Shown here piece after piece: positions 54,748-62,834 of a stretch of DNA of 64,000 nucleotides. The position numbers and the translations under genes are program-made. The DNA comes from Actinomycetes bacterium (lineage in GTDB: Bacteria; Actinomycetota; Actinomycetes; Nanopelagicales; Nanopelagicaceae): the NCBI GenBank assembly GCA_947383695.1, contig OX376642.1, positions 1 through 64,000 on the forward strand. Reading direction: 5' to 3'. Position 1 is the first letter of the stretch, and the number at the start of each line of letters is the position of its first letter. The notes beneath the pieces are model-generated. The model had not been told where the DNA came from and made no database searches. It was given only the letters and a program-made list of their open reading frames with translations.

Positions 54748-55911
54748 ATGGCTACCTTGCAGGGCGTCTACGCCGATCTAGTAGGCCAAGAACATGTTGT
54801 AGAAACCCTAATAAAGGCTGTTCAATCCACCCGCACAGGCGAAGAGACACAAGAGATGAGCCACGCCTGGGTATTTACTGGCCCACCAGGATCAGGTCGA
54901 TCATCGGCTGCAATCGCCTTTGCACAAGCTCTTGTCTGCGCACATGATGGATGCGGAACATGCAATGAATGCAGATCTGCAGCAAACGGTGCACACCCCG
55001 ATGTTGAAATCATTCGCACCGAAGGACTTTCTATCAAGATCGATGAAGTCCGCGAACTTCTTACACGCGTTTCATGGGCACCATCCATGGGAGGCTGGCG
55101 CGTAGTTGTAATGGAAGATGCAGACCGCTTAACTGAATCTGCCGCAAACGCATTACTGAAAGCAATCGAAGAACCCGGAAACAGAACCGTCTGGCTTCTA
55201 TGTGCACCAACTCTTCACGACGTACTTCCAACTATTCGTTCACGCTGTCGTCACCTACAACTAGTAACACCGTCGACAGAAGCTGTTGCTCAAGTTCTTC
55301 AACACAAAGATGGAATTTCTCCAGTCATGGCAAATTTTGCAGCTCGAGTATCTCAAGGCCACATCGGTCGCGCTCGCTACCTAGCCAAAAACGAAGATGT
55401 CCGAAACACCCGCAACACAATCATGAAGTTACCTCTGACTCTGCAAGGAATCTCATCCGCATTTGCCGCAGCACAAACTCTGGTTGATCTTGCAACTGAA
55501 CAAGCAACAACCGCTGCTGAATTAAGAAATGAAAAAGAAACAGATGACCTCGCTCTTGCTTACGGCAAAGGTGCAACCGGTCGCGGAATGGCAACTGGTG
55601 GAAGCAAAGCAATTAAAGAGTTAGAGAAAGAACAAAAGACCCGCCAAACCCGCATGATCCGCGATGGATTAGATGCAGCACTTCTTGATATCGCAACCTT
55701 TTACCGCGATGTCATGATGGTTCAAGCCGGCGCAAGCGATGCGCTCATCAACAAAGAGCTCGAAGCCGAGATCAACGCCGTGGCCGCCAAGACCAAGCCA
55801 CAAAACACAATCAAAAAGATCAACGCCATCATGGAAGCTCGCACCAACCTGGGTCACAACGCAGCACCCTTGCTGACAGTCGAAGCACTTATGTGCGTTT
55901 TAGCCCGCTAA
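54748..55911 (+). CDS. holB: DNA polymerase III subunit delta'
   Basis: 387 aa clamp-loader subunit. AAA+ domain with P-loop GPPGSGRSS (45-53), where Arg51 replaces the usual Lys so ATP hydrolysis is unlikely, as in other delta' subunits. A zinc module has C64, C69, C72 and C75, and the SRC motif appears in IRSRCRHLQL. C-terminal collar domain with an inserted Gly-rich loop (about 270-292). It follows tmk by 3 nt, an order conserved in actinobacteria and many other bacteria. Confidence 0.93.
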   Translation: MATLQGVYADLVGQEHVVETLIKAVQSTRTGEETQEMSHAWVFTGPPGSGRSSAAIAFAQALVCAHDGCGTCNECRSAANGAHPDVEIIRTEGLSIKIDEVRELLTRVSWAPSMGGWRVVVMEDADRLTESAANALLKAIEEPGNRTVWLLCAPTLHDVLPTIRSRCRHLQLVTPSTEAVAQVLQHKDGISPVMANFAARVSQGHIGRARYLAKNEDVRNTRNTIMKLPLTLQGISSAFAAAQTLVDLATEQATTAAELRNEKETDDLALAYGKGATGRGMATGGSKAIKELEKEQKTRQTRMIRDGLDAALLDIATFYRDVMMVQAGASDALINKELEAEINAVAAKTKPQNTIKKINAIMEARTNLGHNAAPLLTVEALMCVLAR

Positions 55912-55956
55912 CCAACGAATAGATGCTTTTGAGCCGACCAAATTGGATGGCAGAAG

Positions 55957-55962
55957 TATGAT
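55957..55962 (+). promoter_or_regulatory. Leaderless-type -10 element of the aminotransferase operon
   Basis: TATGAT, 6 nt before the ATG at 55969. It marks the first accessory gene after the conserved holB. Confidence 0.5.
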
Positions 55963-55968
55963 TCAGTT

Positions 55969-56895
55969 ATGACTTTTCAGAGCCACGAGACAAGGTATGT
56001 CTGGTTTGGCGACAAAATAGTCGAATCAAACATGGCTTTGATACCAGCTCAATCGCCGAGTGCCAGATACGGCTTGTCTGTTTTTGAGGGTATCAGGGGA
56101 TATTTGTGCGTAGATAAAAGCGTAATTAATGTTTATCGGTTAGTCGATCATATTTCTAGACTTTTTCGTTCAGCCGATAAATTGTCCATTCCGATACTTC
56201 AAAGCCCCGCGGAAATTATTCAAGCGGTAATTGAAACTATGAAAGCAAATAAGATTGAATCCGATTGTTACCTACGAGTCGATATTTTGAGCACTCAAAG
56301 TGGTAGTTGGCACTCTCTTGAACCTGGGACTTTATCAATTACTGTTACCAGGTCAGCAAAAGACGATAAGTTAGATTCCAGAATCCAGTCTGCGGCAATC
56401 ACCAATTGGAAGCGGATAGATGAATCCCAAATGCCACCAACCGTCAAAGCGGGTGCAAATTACATAAATAGTAGATACGGCTATCTTGACGTTAAAGCCG
56501 GTGGCTACGATGTTCCAATTTTTCTCAACCTTGAAGGAAATGTTGCTGAAAGCTCAGGCGCATGCATAATGGCAGTAATTGCCGGACAGTTGATCACTCC
56601 ACCACTATCTGCACAGATTTTGGAAAGTATCACACGTGACACCTTAATCACTTTATCCGGTGATTCTGAGTTTATTGTGACAGAAAGGGATATTCATCCA
56701 GAGGAACTTCTGAAAGCTTCTGAGTTATTTCTCTGCGGAACAGCAGTAGAAATAGCACCTGTTACTTCCCTAGGTGGAATCCAAATCGGATTTGGATCAC
56801 CGGGAAAAGTAACTAAAGAGATGTTCGAGCGCTATCTCAGTGAAGTTCGACGACCTTCAGGATCAGACAGCAATATATATTTGAGTAAGTCTTAA
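55969..56895 (+). CDS. Class IV PLP aminotransferase (BCAT/DAAT-like)
   Basis: 308-residue fold-type IV aminotransferase. YGLSVFEGIRGY near 34-45, Schiff-base Lys160 in PTVKAGANYINS, and NLEGNVAESSGACI, whose Glu contacts the PLP ring nitrogen. Best resembles branched-chain aminotransferases, but this fold also includes D-amino acid aminotransferases and aminodeoxychorismate lyases. Gene context (sugar-phosphate transferase, decarboxylase, aldolase) suggests specialised biosynthesis rather than housekeeping IlvE. Codon use (AGA, ATA, more A/T) differs from the genes to the left. Confidence 0.85.
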   Translation: MTFQSHETRYVWFGDKIVESNMALIPAQSPSARYGLSVFEGIRGYLCVDKSVINVYRLVDHISRLFRSADKLSIPILQSPAEIIQAVIETMKANKIESDCYLRVDILSTQSGSWHSLEPGTLSITVTRSAKDDKLDSRIQSAAITNWKRIDESQMPPTVKAGANYINSRYGYLDVKAGGYDVPIFLNLEGNVAESSGACIMAVIAGQLITPPLSAQILESITRDTLITLSGDSEFIVTERDIHPEELLKASELFLCGTAVEIAPVTSLGGIQIGFGSPGKVTKEMFERYLSEVRRPSGSDSNIYLSKS

Positions 56896-56913
56896 ACCCG
56901 GAAATCAACAGAC

Positions 56914-57546
56914 ATGAACATAATGAGTAAAGTGAATACAAAATTCGCACTTAAGCGAATATTGGATGTTCTTCTTGCAGCTTTAGCATTATTGCTAATT
57001 ACACCTATCTGGTTAGTGGTGGCGATTCTGATTCGAATTGAGTCACGGGGAGAAGTATTCTTTCGCCAAGAACGCGTCGGAAAAAACCAAAAAACTTTTA
57101 AAATTCTTAAGTTCAGAACAATGATCAGCGGAGCTCAGAACGTTGGCTCGGGACTATTTAGTTACGAGAATGACCCTAGAATTACCAGAGTTGGCCAAAA
57201 ACTTCGCAAGTGGAGTATTGACGAGACCCCTCAATTAATCAACATCCTTCAAGGGAAGATGTCGATAGTCGGTCCACGCCCACCAGTGATTGGCGAACTT
57301 GAAATAGAAGGGACTCTCCCCAAGAACTACGAGAACAGATTTAGTGTTTTGCCGGGAGTAACAGGTCTAGCCCAAATTTCTGGTCGCAATTCCTTGAATT
57401 GGAACGAGAAGATACAATTCGACTTAGCTTATGTTGAAAAGTTTAAGAGTTTAGGAATTATTGTTGATCTGTCGATTATCTTAAAAACGGTCTACATCGT
57501 AATCTCTCGGCAAAATGTAATTGAGAAGGAAAAAAATAATGATTAA
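56914..57546 (+). CDS. Initiating polyprenyl-phosphate sugar-1-phosphate transferase
   Basis: 210 aa short-form bacterial sugar transferase (PglC/WbaP catalytic core). One N-terminal re-entrant or membrane helix (about 18-40), then FFRQERVGKNQKTFKILKFRTM, DETPQLINILQGKMSIVGPRPP and PGVTGLAQISGRN, all catalytic signatures. It transfers a sugar phosphate from a UDP-sugar to undecaprenyl phosphate, the first step of a surface glycan. 18 nt after the aminotransferase; overlaps the next gene by 8 nt. Confidence 0.93.
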   Translation: MNIMSKVNTKFALKRILDVLLAALALLLITPIWLVVAILIRIESRGEVFFRQERVGKNQKTFKILKFRTMISGAQNVGSGLFSYENDPRITRVGQKLRKWSIDETPQLINILQGKMSIVGPRPPVIGELEIEGTLPKNYENRFSVLPGVTGLAQISGRNSLNWNEKIQFDLAYVEKFKSLGIIVDLSIILKTVYIVISRQNVIEKEKNND

Positions 57547-58759
57547 CTACGATCAATTACAAAAAATCTCAAAGGATTATGGTGATTCGTTCTACATTTT
57601 TGATACCGATCAACTCAAAGAAAACATTGAGTTGTTCGAAAATTCATTTATACAACATTATCCAAAAGTCGAAGTTGCCTACTCATATAAAACTAACTAT
57701 ATCCCAGCAGTTTTAAGAATAATTGACTCCCTCAAAATTTCACCAGAAGTTGTATCAGAGATGGAATACGACCTCGCTTCTTCTCTTGGCGTGAAGTTAG
57801 AAGAAATTATTTACAACGGACCGGTTAAGAACCGCTCATCATTGAAAAAAGCAATGATTAATCAATCGAGAATTAACATAGATTCTATTGATGAACTAAA
57901 TCTCATGATAGAGATTTTGCCTGAAATCAATCTTAAGAGTTTAGAAATTGGAATTAGGTGCAATTTCGGCTCTTTCAGAAATTCTGTATCCAGATTTGGA
58001 ATTGATGTGAAGTCAGAAGAATTTGAGCTAGCGATTCAACTTATTCGAGACAATGGGATATTGCATTTGTCTGGATTTCATTGTCATTTACCTGATCGAG
58101 ACAAGGCCGCTGTCGAGTGGCGAACAAAACAATTGTTAGATGTTTCATTAGATACATTTGAGAATGCTCCAAAATTTCTCGATTTCGGCGGTGGTTTTTT
58201 TGGAAGTGATTTTGCGACTCCTCGTGAAGATTCTGTTAGTTTCGAAGAGTATGCAAAAATCATCACTGGTTTAGTTAAGTCCGTATATCCAAACGCAAAC
58301 GATCAACCCTGGATAATTCTGGAACCTGGAACAGCCTTGGTCGCCAATACTATGAATTACTGGACGCGCGTTGTTGCCGTGAAGGAAATAGGGTCTAAAT
58401 CGATAGCAGTAGTAGATGGATCGATCCATGAATTAAGCCCAAATGGACGACAAAATAGAAACCCAACTTTTCAATTGCGACATAGTTCTAGATCGGAATC
58501 TTCCGCCCAAGCATGGCAAGTAGTTGGGTACACCTGCATAGAAGATGATTACTTATCAAAAGATTTTTTCTCTGATATTTCCAAGGGTGATTTCTTAGGA
58601 TACTCACATGTTGGTTCATATAACATCGTTATGAAACCTCCCTTCATTCGACCCGCTTCTCCAATACTTGAATTGAATCGAAATGGCGAAGTTCTAAATG
58701 TTTTTAGAGAGACACAGACTATTTCAGACATATTCGCCGGTTTTCGAAATAAAGATTAG
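57539..58759 (+). CDS. Diaminopimelate decarboxylase-like PLP enzyme (fold III)
   Basis: 406 aa from the ATG at 57539, with AGAAGG about 8 nt upstream; an in-frame TTG at 57521 is less likely. Fold-type III Orn/Lys/Arg decarboxylase family 2: PLP-binding Lys51 in AYSYKTN, the GFHCHL stacking histidine, the FLDFGGGF phosphate loop, EPGTALV, and the second-subunit Cys-x-x-Asp-Asp (TCIEDDYL). The match to true LysA is partial; substrate may be an amino acid other than DAP. Its AT-rich codons and operon place it in the accessory set, so housekeeping lysA is presumably elsewhere. Confidence 0.85.
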   Translation: MINYDQLQKISKDYGDSFYIFDTDQLKENIELFENSFIQHYPKVEVAYSYKTNYIPAVLRIIDSLKISPEVVSEMEYDLASSLGVKLEEIIYNGPVKNRSSLKKAMINQSRINIDSIDELNLMIEILPEINLKSLEIGIRCNFGSFRNSVSRFGIDVKSEEFELAIQLIRDNGILHLSGFHCHLPDRDKAAVEWRTKQLLDVSLDTFENAPKFLDFGGGFFGSDFATPREDSVSFEEYAKIITGLVKSVYPNANDQPWIILEPGTALVANTMNYWTRVVAVKEIGSKSIAVVDGSIHELSPNGRQNRNPTFQLRHSSRSESSAQAWQVVGYTCIEDDYLSKDFFSDISKGDFLGYSHVGSYNIVMKPPFIRPASPILELNRNGEVLNVFRETQTISDIFAGFRNKD

Positions 58760-58763
58760 TCAA

Positions 58764-59591
58764 ATGAAGTTGATTTACATCACCGCGGATCCTTACGAAG
58801 CGAGTATCGCAGATCAGTCATTTGTCGATTACGTGATGGTCGACCTAGAAGTAAATGGGAAGAGCGAGAGGCAAAAGGGTCGGGATACCCTTATCTCACA
58901 TCACACCATTCATGATGTCAGTTTGATACGCAAAGTTCTAACCAATAGCAAACTCCTGGTACGAATAAACCCGATCTGGGAAAATACAGAAGAAGAAATA
59001 GAACTAGCAATTAGTTTTGGAGCCGATTCATTAATGTTGCCCATGTTTCGAGCGAAAGAGGAGGTGCAGACTTTTCTCTCAATGGTAAATGGCAGAGCTG
59101 AATGTCAATTACTTCTTGAAACATCAACAGCGTTAGAAAATATTGATTCCATCCTTGGACTTGAGGGAATTTCAACAGTTCATGTTGGATTGAATGATCT
59201 CCATCAAGAGTTGAATTTGAGATTTATGTTTGAACTTTTTTTGGGTGATTTACTGGACCAGCTTGGAAAAAAGGTAATTGCTCGAGGGATTGGCTATGGA
59301 ATTGGTGGTGTAGGGCGCCCACTTGTCAGTCAATTGGTATCGCCCGAGCACATAATTAAGGAGCACATCCGATTGGGATCTTCCCAAGTGATTCTCTCAA
59401 GGGACTTCAGAAAAGTATTTTTGGATTCTAAATCCGAACATCTCCTTCAAATGGAAGAGGCATGCAAACAAATACGAGATTTTGCCCAAGATTCAGATAA
59501 TTCACAAAATGAACGTGTTCTGTTTAGACAAAAGTTAGTAGCAAGTATCTCAGCCGCATTAGCCAATTTTTCGCCCACCCATGAGGCTTAG
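58764..59591 (+). CDS. HpcH/HpaI aldolase / citrate-lyase-like protein
   Basis: 275 aa from the ATG at 58764, 4 nt after the decarboxylase. TIM-barrel signs of the family: MVDLEVNG (metal/enolate Glu), LVRINPIWENTEEEI, GADSLMLPMF, LLETSTALENIDSIL and ISTVHVGLNDLH. Such enzymes join or cleave pyruvate (or another 2-oxoacid) with an aldehyde, or act as citrate synthase-like enzymes. The C-terminal 40 residues are a charged helix. Fourth gene of the operon; reaction not known. Confidence 0.78.
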   Translation: MKLIYITADPYEASIADQSFVDYVMVDLEVNGKSERQKGRDTLISHHTIHDVSLIRKVLTNSKLLVRINPIWENTEEEIELAISFGADSLMLPMFRAKEEVQTFLSMVNGRAECQLLLETSTALENIDSILGLEGISTVHVGLNDLHQELNLRFMFELFLGDLLDQLGKKVIARGIGYGIGGVGRPLVSQLVSPEHIIKEHIRLGSSQVILSRDFRKVFLDSKSEHLLQMEEACKQIRDFAQDSDNSQNERVLFRQKLVASISAALANFSPTHEA

Positions 59592-59595
59592 CGGT

Positions 59596-59646
59596 GTGAG
59601 CCGAAAAGAGACCTATATGCCTGAACTTCGCCCTTTTCCCGCATAA
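59596..59646 (+). pseudogene. Possible short gene remnant
   Basis: A 16-codon frame (GTG start, internal ATG at 59617) encodes a peptide ending YMPELRPFPA before TAA. The RPFPA-type start recalls the N terminus of DUF1015-like proteins, so this may be the cut-off start of a lost gene at the edge of the accessory block. Very short; chance is a real alternative. Confidence 0.2.
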
Positions 59647-59710
59647 AACCCCCAACCAGCACCCTTAAACTTGGTAATCACCACCCCCATTTATAGGGCA
59701 AGATTTCCCC

Positions 59711-60355
59711 ATGCGCTTAGACCATGTCTCATATGTAACTTCCCATGATCAGCTCGCTGACACCGTCCAACGCCTTGGCTCACGCCTTGGCAGCACATTC
59801 GTAGATGGCGGAGTCCACCCACGCTTTGGCACTCGCAACTTCACACTGCCTCTTCAAAACGGCCAGTACATCGAAGTTGTCTGCCCACTAGATCACCCAG
59901 CAACAGAACAAACCCCTTGGGGCAAAGCGGTTAGCAAGAAAGCACAAGAAGGCGGAGGTTGGCTCACTTGGGTCTTTGCAACTGAAGATATTTCAAAGGT
60001 TGAAGAGAAATTCGGACGCAGCGCAATCGAAGGTCACCGCACACGCCCAGATGGAAGCGATCTAAAGTGGAAGCAAATCGGAGTTAATGAAATCACCGAC
60101 TCTCGCGAGCTTCCATTCTTTATTCAATGGCTTACCGCTGATCACCCATCACAAGATGGAAAGGCAGTCGCTACAATTAAGAAGATTACGATTGCTGACA
60201 CTGATCATTTATCAGACTCATGGTTTAAGACAGAGATTCTTGGTGGATTAAACGGTGCAGATGTTGAGTTTGTTGATCCATCTGCAAATGATGGTGAGTA
60301 TGGGATTGTTGCAGTGGAGTTGAAGACGCCAAGCGGTTTTGTGGTTCTTGACTAG
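59711..60355 (+). CDS. VOC family (glyoxalase-like) protein
   Basis: 214 aa with a glyoxalase-like beta-alpha fold: start MRLDHVSYVTSHDQLADTV, GTRNFTLPLQNGQYIEVV, and later EITDSRELPFFIQWLTADHP. Metal-binding His/Glu residues are plausible (H5, E72-region) but substrate is unknown. Codon use matches the conserved genes to the left rather than the flanking accessory genes. CAAGAT stands 6 nt before the ATG as a weak -10. Its TAG stop forms part of the next gene's -10. Confidence 0.75.
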   Translation: MRLDHVSYVTSHDQLADTVQRLGSRLGSTFVDGGVHPRFGTRNFTLPLQNGQYIEVVCPLDHPATEQTPWGKAVSKKAQEGGGWLTWVFATEDISKVEEKFGRSAIEGHRTRPDGSDLKWKQIGVNEITDSRELPFFIQWLTADHPSQDGKAVATIKKITIADTDHLSDSWFKTEILGGLNGADVEFVDPSANDGEYGIVAVELKTPSGFVVLD

Positions 60356-60358
60356 GTT
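60353..60358 (+). promoter_or_regulatory. Leaderless-type -10 element of the flavin-reductase-like gene
   Basis: TAGGTT, 6 nt before the GTG at 60365, overlapping the stop codon of the VOC gene. Confidence 0.45.
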
Positions 60359-60364
60359 TTTAAT

Positions 60365-60829
60365 GTGTTAATTAACTTCATGCGAGGATTAACTCACTCG
60401 GTAAACATAATCGTTACTTCGGACTTAGATGGAAATCCACACGGCACCACGATTTCCTCACTAATCAGTGTAAATGTTGAACCAGGGAACGAAGAACTGC
60501 TTATAGTGCTAAAGAAAAATTCCCACACCGTTTCGGTCCTTAAAGAAAATACAATCTTTACGATCTCTTTACTTAGTAGTAATCAAACCGAAACCGCAAA
60601 GCATTTTTCAATGAATAGACAATCAAATCATTCACGTGAGTATTTAGCCCAAACGAAATATCAAGAGATAGATGTTTTCTTTACAAAGAATCCTGCTGCA
60701 ACTTTAGTTTGTGAATTTATAGAGAGTTATTCTCGTGACGAATCCTTAATCATTATTGCTCAGGTCCTAGAAACTAATATAAATGATCTAGGGAAGGTGC
60801 TGACTTACTCTCAGCGAAAATACAATTAG
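60365..60829 (+). CDS. Flavin-reductase-like domain protein
   Basis: 154 aa. The pattern MRGLTHSVNIIVTSDLDGNP then TTISSLISVNVEP and LLIVLKKNSHTVSVL matches flavin reductase-like/FMN-binding split-barrel proteins, which reduce free flavin for partner oxygenases. GTG start; ATG at 60380 is an alternative. Low-GC accessory codon use. Convergent, sharing TTAG (60826-60829) with the FAD oxidoreductase; a functional link to that flavoprotein is possible but not shown. Confidence 0.8.
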   Translation: MLINFMRGLTHSVNIIVTSDLDGNPHGTTISSLISVNVEPGNEELLIVLKKNSHTVSVLKENTIFTISLLSSNQTETAKHFSMNRQSNHSREYLAQTKYQEIDVFFTKNPAATLVCEFIESYSRDESLIIIAQVLETNINDLGKVLTYSQRKYN

Positions 60830-62193
60830 GTAAAGAATTTTTGCAGTTTGTTATACAAATTAACAAGCACATCATTTTGAAAAAATAAATTTGGCTCTGA
60901 CATGATTCCAATCGCCAAAATTGTGCTTGGTAGCATTCCTAAGCTTTCTCGCAGGTATTTCTCAAGTGAGGAAGACGCTTTAGCGTTTAAATTCGGATAG
61001 CCACCGGGAACTCGACTTACATAACACGCTTCTATATCTTGACTTTCAAAAATCCCCATCTGTATCAATTCTTGAGAAGATCTTTCTTTGATTTGATTTT
61101 CAGTTAATTCTTGATGGTAAACCACTTCATTAGTGAATCTGAATAAGTCACCAACTTTACTCTTTAAGCAGAAATTTACAGGCGAGCTAAATCGATGTGT
61201 CAAGTGACCGGGGGTTGAGTCATATGCATAATACAAATCGCTCATTTTAGGTTCATTTTTTAAGAGGTAACTAACTATTGCAGTGTTCATAGGCACTAAA
61301 TCACTTTTCGAAAATCCTTCAAATGGTTCACTAATTAATCGTGTCAGTACCATAGGGTGAACCGCCCATAAACAAAGGTCAAACTCAATTTCATCCCCCT
61401 TATCTGTAATGAGAATAGACTTTGAAAGGCTCACTACTTTTGCGTTAGTTTTAAAAATAACACCCAAAGATTTTAATTGGGCTACCAATGCATCGATATA
61501 CAACTTCGTCCCATAGTTTGAGGGATAGTAAGCAGATCGCGAAGGAATAAGAAAATCAGGTAGTGACCTTTGATTCGGGTAGCTTATTCTAGAGTTCCAT
61601 TCTTTGTCGGATATTCTTGCCCCATGTTCCACTTCACCAAACAGGTTTACCCTCGAAAGTGGAAGTATTGAAGTCACAGATGTCGAGATTGTGCGTGGAT
61701 CAGCACCAGTAAACTTTGTAATGTATTCACTTAGACCTTTGTTAACAAGATCGGGACCAAATTTACTTTCCAAATATACATATGCATTGGATAAATTAAG
61801 TTCTCTCGATGAAAAAAAGTTCTCTAAGAAGGATTCTTGTAATACTCCTAACTGATCATTAGGTAAATTCAAGAAATTGAGGTACGAATTTCCGAGGTTT
61901 AACTGACCCTCTTGAAATATGCCCCCTACATCACGCTTAAGGCCCGACAATTTATTCCATCCACCATCAGGCGTGATCGAAAACAAAAGACTATCAATTT
62001 CAGGAAATCCAGTTTCATAAAAAGTGTGAACCCCTGTATCAAAGGACACGCCTTCATGTACTAATTCTGATAACAAACCACCAAGTTTATTCTCAGATTC
62101 AATAACCACTACATTCGCATCAGGCCTTAAATCCTTCACTACCAATGCTGCAAACAACCCTGCAATGCCACCACCTGGAATTACTATTCTCAT
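60826..62193 (-). CDS. NAD(P)/FAD-dependent oxidoreductase (amine oxidase/UGM-like)
   Basis: 455 aa. N-terminal dinucleotide-binding motif PGGGIAGLFAAL at 6-17, ending with acidic VVVIES, then the amine-oxidase family motif KLGGLLSE. Near the C terminus, ILAIGIMSEPN resembles the second FAD contact. Similar in layout to protoporphyrinogen oxidase, phytoene desaturase and UDP-galactopyranose mutase-like proteins of polysaccharide clusters. The start overlaps the methyltransferase stop by 4 nt, so it belongs to the leftward glycan operon. Reaction unknown. Confidence 0.82.
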   Translation of the reverse strand: MRIVIPGGGIAGLFAALVVKDLRPDANVVVIESENKLGGLLSELVHEGVSFDTGVHTFYETGFPEIDSLLFSITPDGGWNKLSGLKRDVGGIFQEGQLNLGNSYLNFLNLPNDQLGVLQESFLENFFSSRELNLSNAYVYLESKFGPDLVNKGLSEYITKFTGADPRTISTSVTSILPLSRVNLFGEVEHGARISDKEWNSRISYPNQRSLPDFLIPSRSAYYPSNYGTKLYIDALVAQLKSLGVIFKTNAKVVSLSKSILITDKGDEIEFDLCLWAVHPMVLTRLISEPFEGFSKSDLVPMNTAIVSYLLKNEPKMSDLYYAYDSTPGHLTHRFSSPVNFCLKSKVGDLFRFTNEVVYHQELTENQIKERSSQELIQMGIFESQDIEACYVSRVPGGYPNLNAKASSSLEKYLRESLGMLPSTILAIGIMSEPNLFFQNDVLVNLYNKLQKFFT

Positions 62194-62834
62194 AGACCTT
62201 GTATTTCCCTTTCAATATGAAGCGTAAAGTCCCATAAACCATATGAGTGGTCCAATTTAACGTGGCTCGAAATATTTGATTTAACAAAATGAAAAAACTT
62301 CAAAGGATCGGCATAATAGAGTGATTGCCTTCGTAAATTCAAATCAGAGTAAGAAGAAAGAAAATTCACTGATATTCCAAATCTTGCTTTTTGGTAAAGA
62401 TGTTGTAAAGATTCAAGAACGTAGATTTCCCAAATATCTTCAGATACATCTAATTTCAAATTAAAAACGCCACTCAAAATCATTCTGTCATGATGCCCCA
62501 CATCATCGAAGCTCTTTATCAATTTGAAAGAAACATCTGGGAAAACCCTTTTCGCAGCAAGTAATGGAATCTCGGCGACCTCGTATCCTGTGTATTCAAA
62601 AGAATAATTCTGCGCGGATAAAAGTTCTCTAGCTCTTCCGAATCCAGCCCCAACATCCGCCAAGTCTCCAAGGTTTTGAGTCTGAAAGCCGCGGAGTAGG
62701 CGCGTTATTCGAAGGTCCTGAGAAGTGGCTGAATTCCAGTCTGACCCTTCAGGACTATCCCCAAATTGTGAAGCTTTTTCATCGAAATAGTTGATTATTT
62801 GAGAGAAGTTGAATGATTCCAAATCAATACTCAT
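62190..62834 (-). CDS. SAM-dependent methyltransferase-like protein
   Basis: 214 aa. Motif I LADVGAGFGRAREL near residue 57-70 and a motif II-like acidic end (YTGYEVAE) indicate a class I Rossmann fold. The C-terminal half matches no family that I recognise. Probably methylates a sugar or lipid intermediate; substrate unknown. Overlaps the GT2 gene by 11 nt and the FAD oxidoreductase by 4 nt. Confidence 0.72.
   Translation of the reverse strand: MSIDLESFNFSQIINYFDEKASQFGDSPEGSDWNSATSQDLRITRLLRGFQTQNLGDLADVGAGFGRARELLSAQNYSFEYTGYEVAEIPLLAAKRVFPDVSFKLIKSFDDVGHHDRMILSGVFNLKLDVSEDIWEIYVLESLQHLYQKARFGISVNFLSSYSDLNLRRQSLYYADPLKFFHFVKSNISSHVKLDHSYGLWDFTLHIEREIQGL

Noticed and set aside
57539-59591. 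Siderophore (staphyloferrin B-like) locus, because SbnG is HpcH-like and SbnH is DapDC-like
   Set aside because: No NIS synthetase or siderophore transporter is present, and a glycan-initiating transferase is inside the operon.
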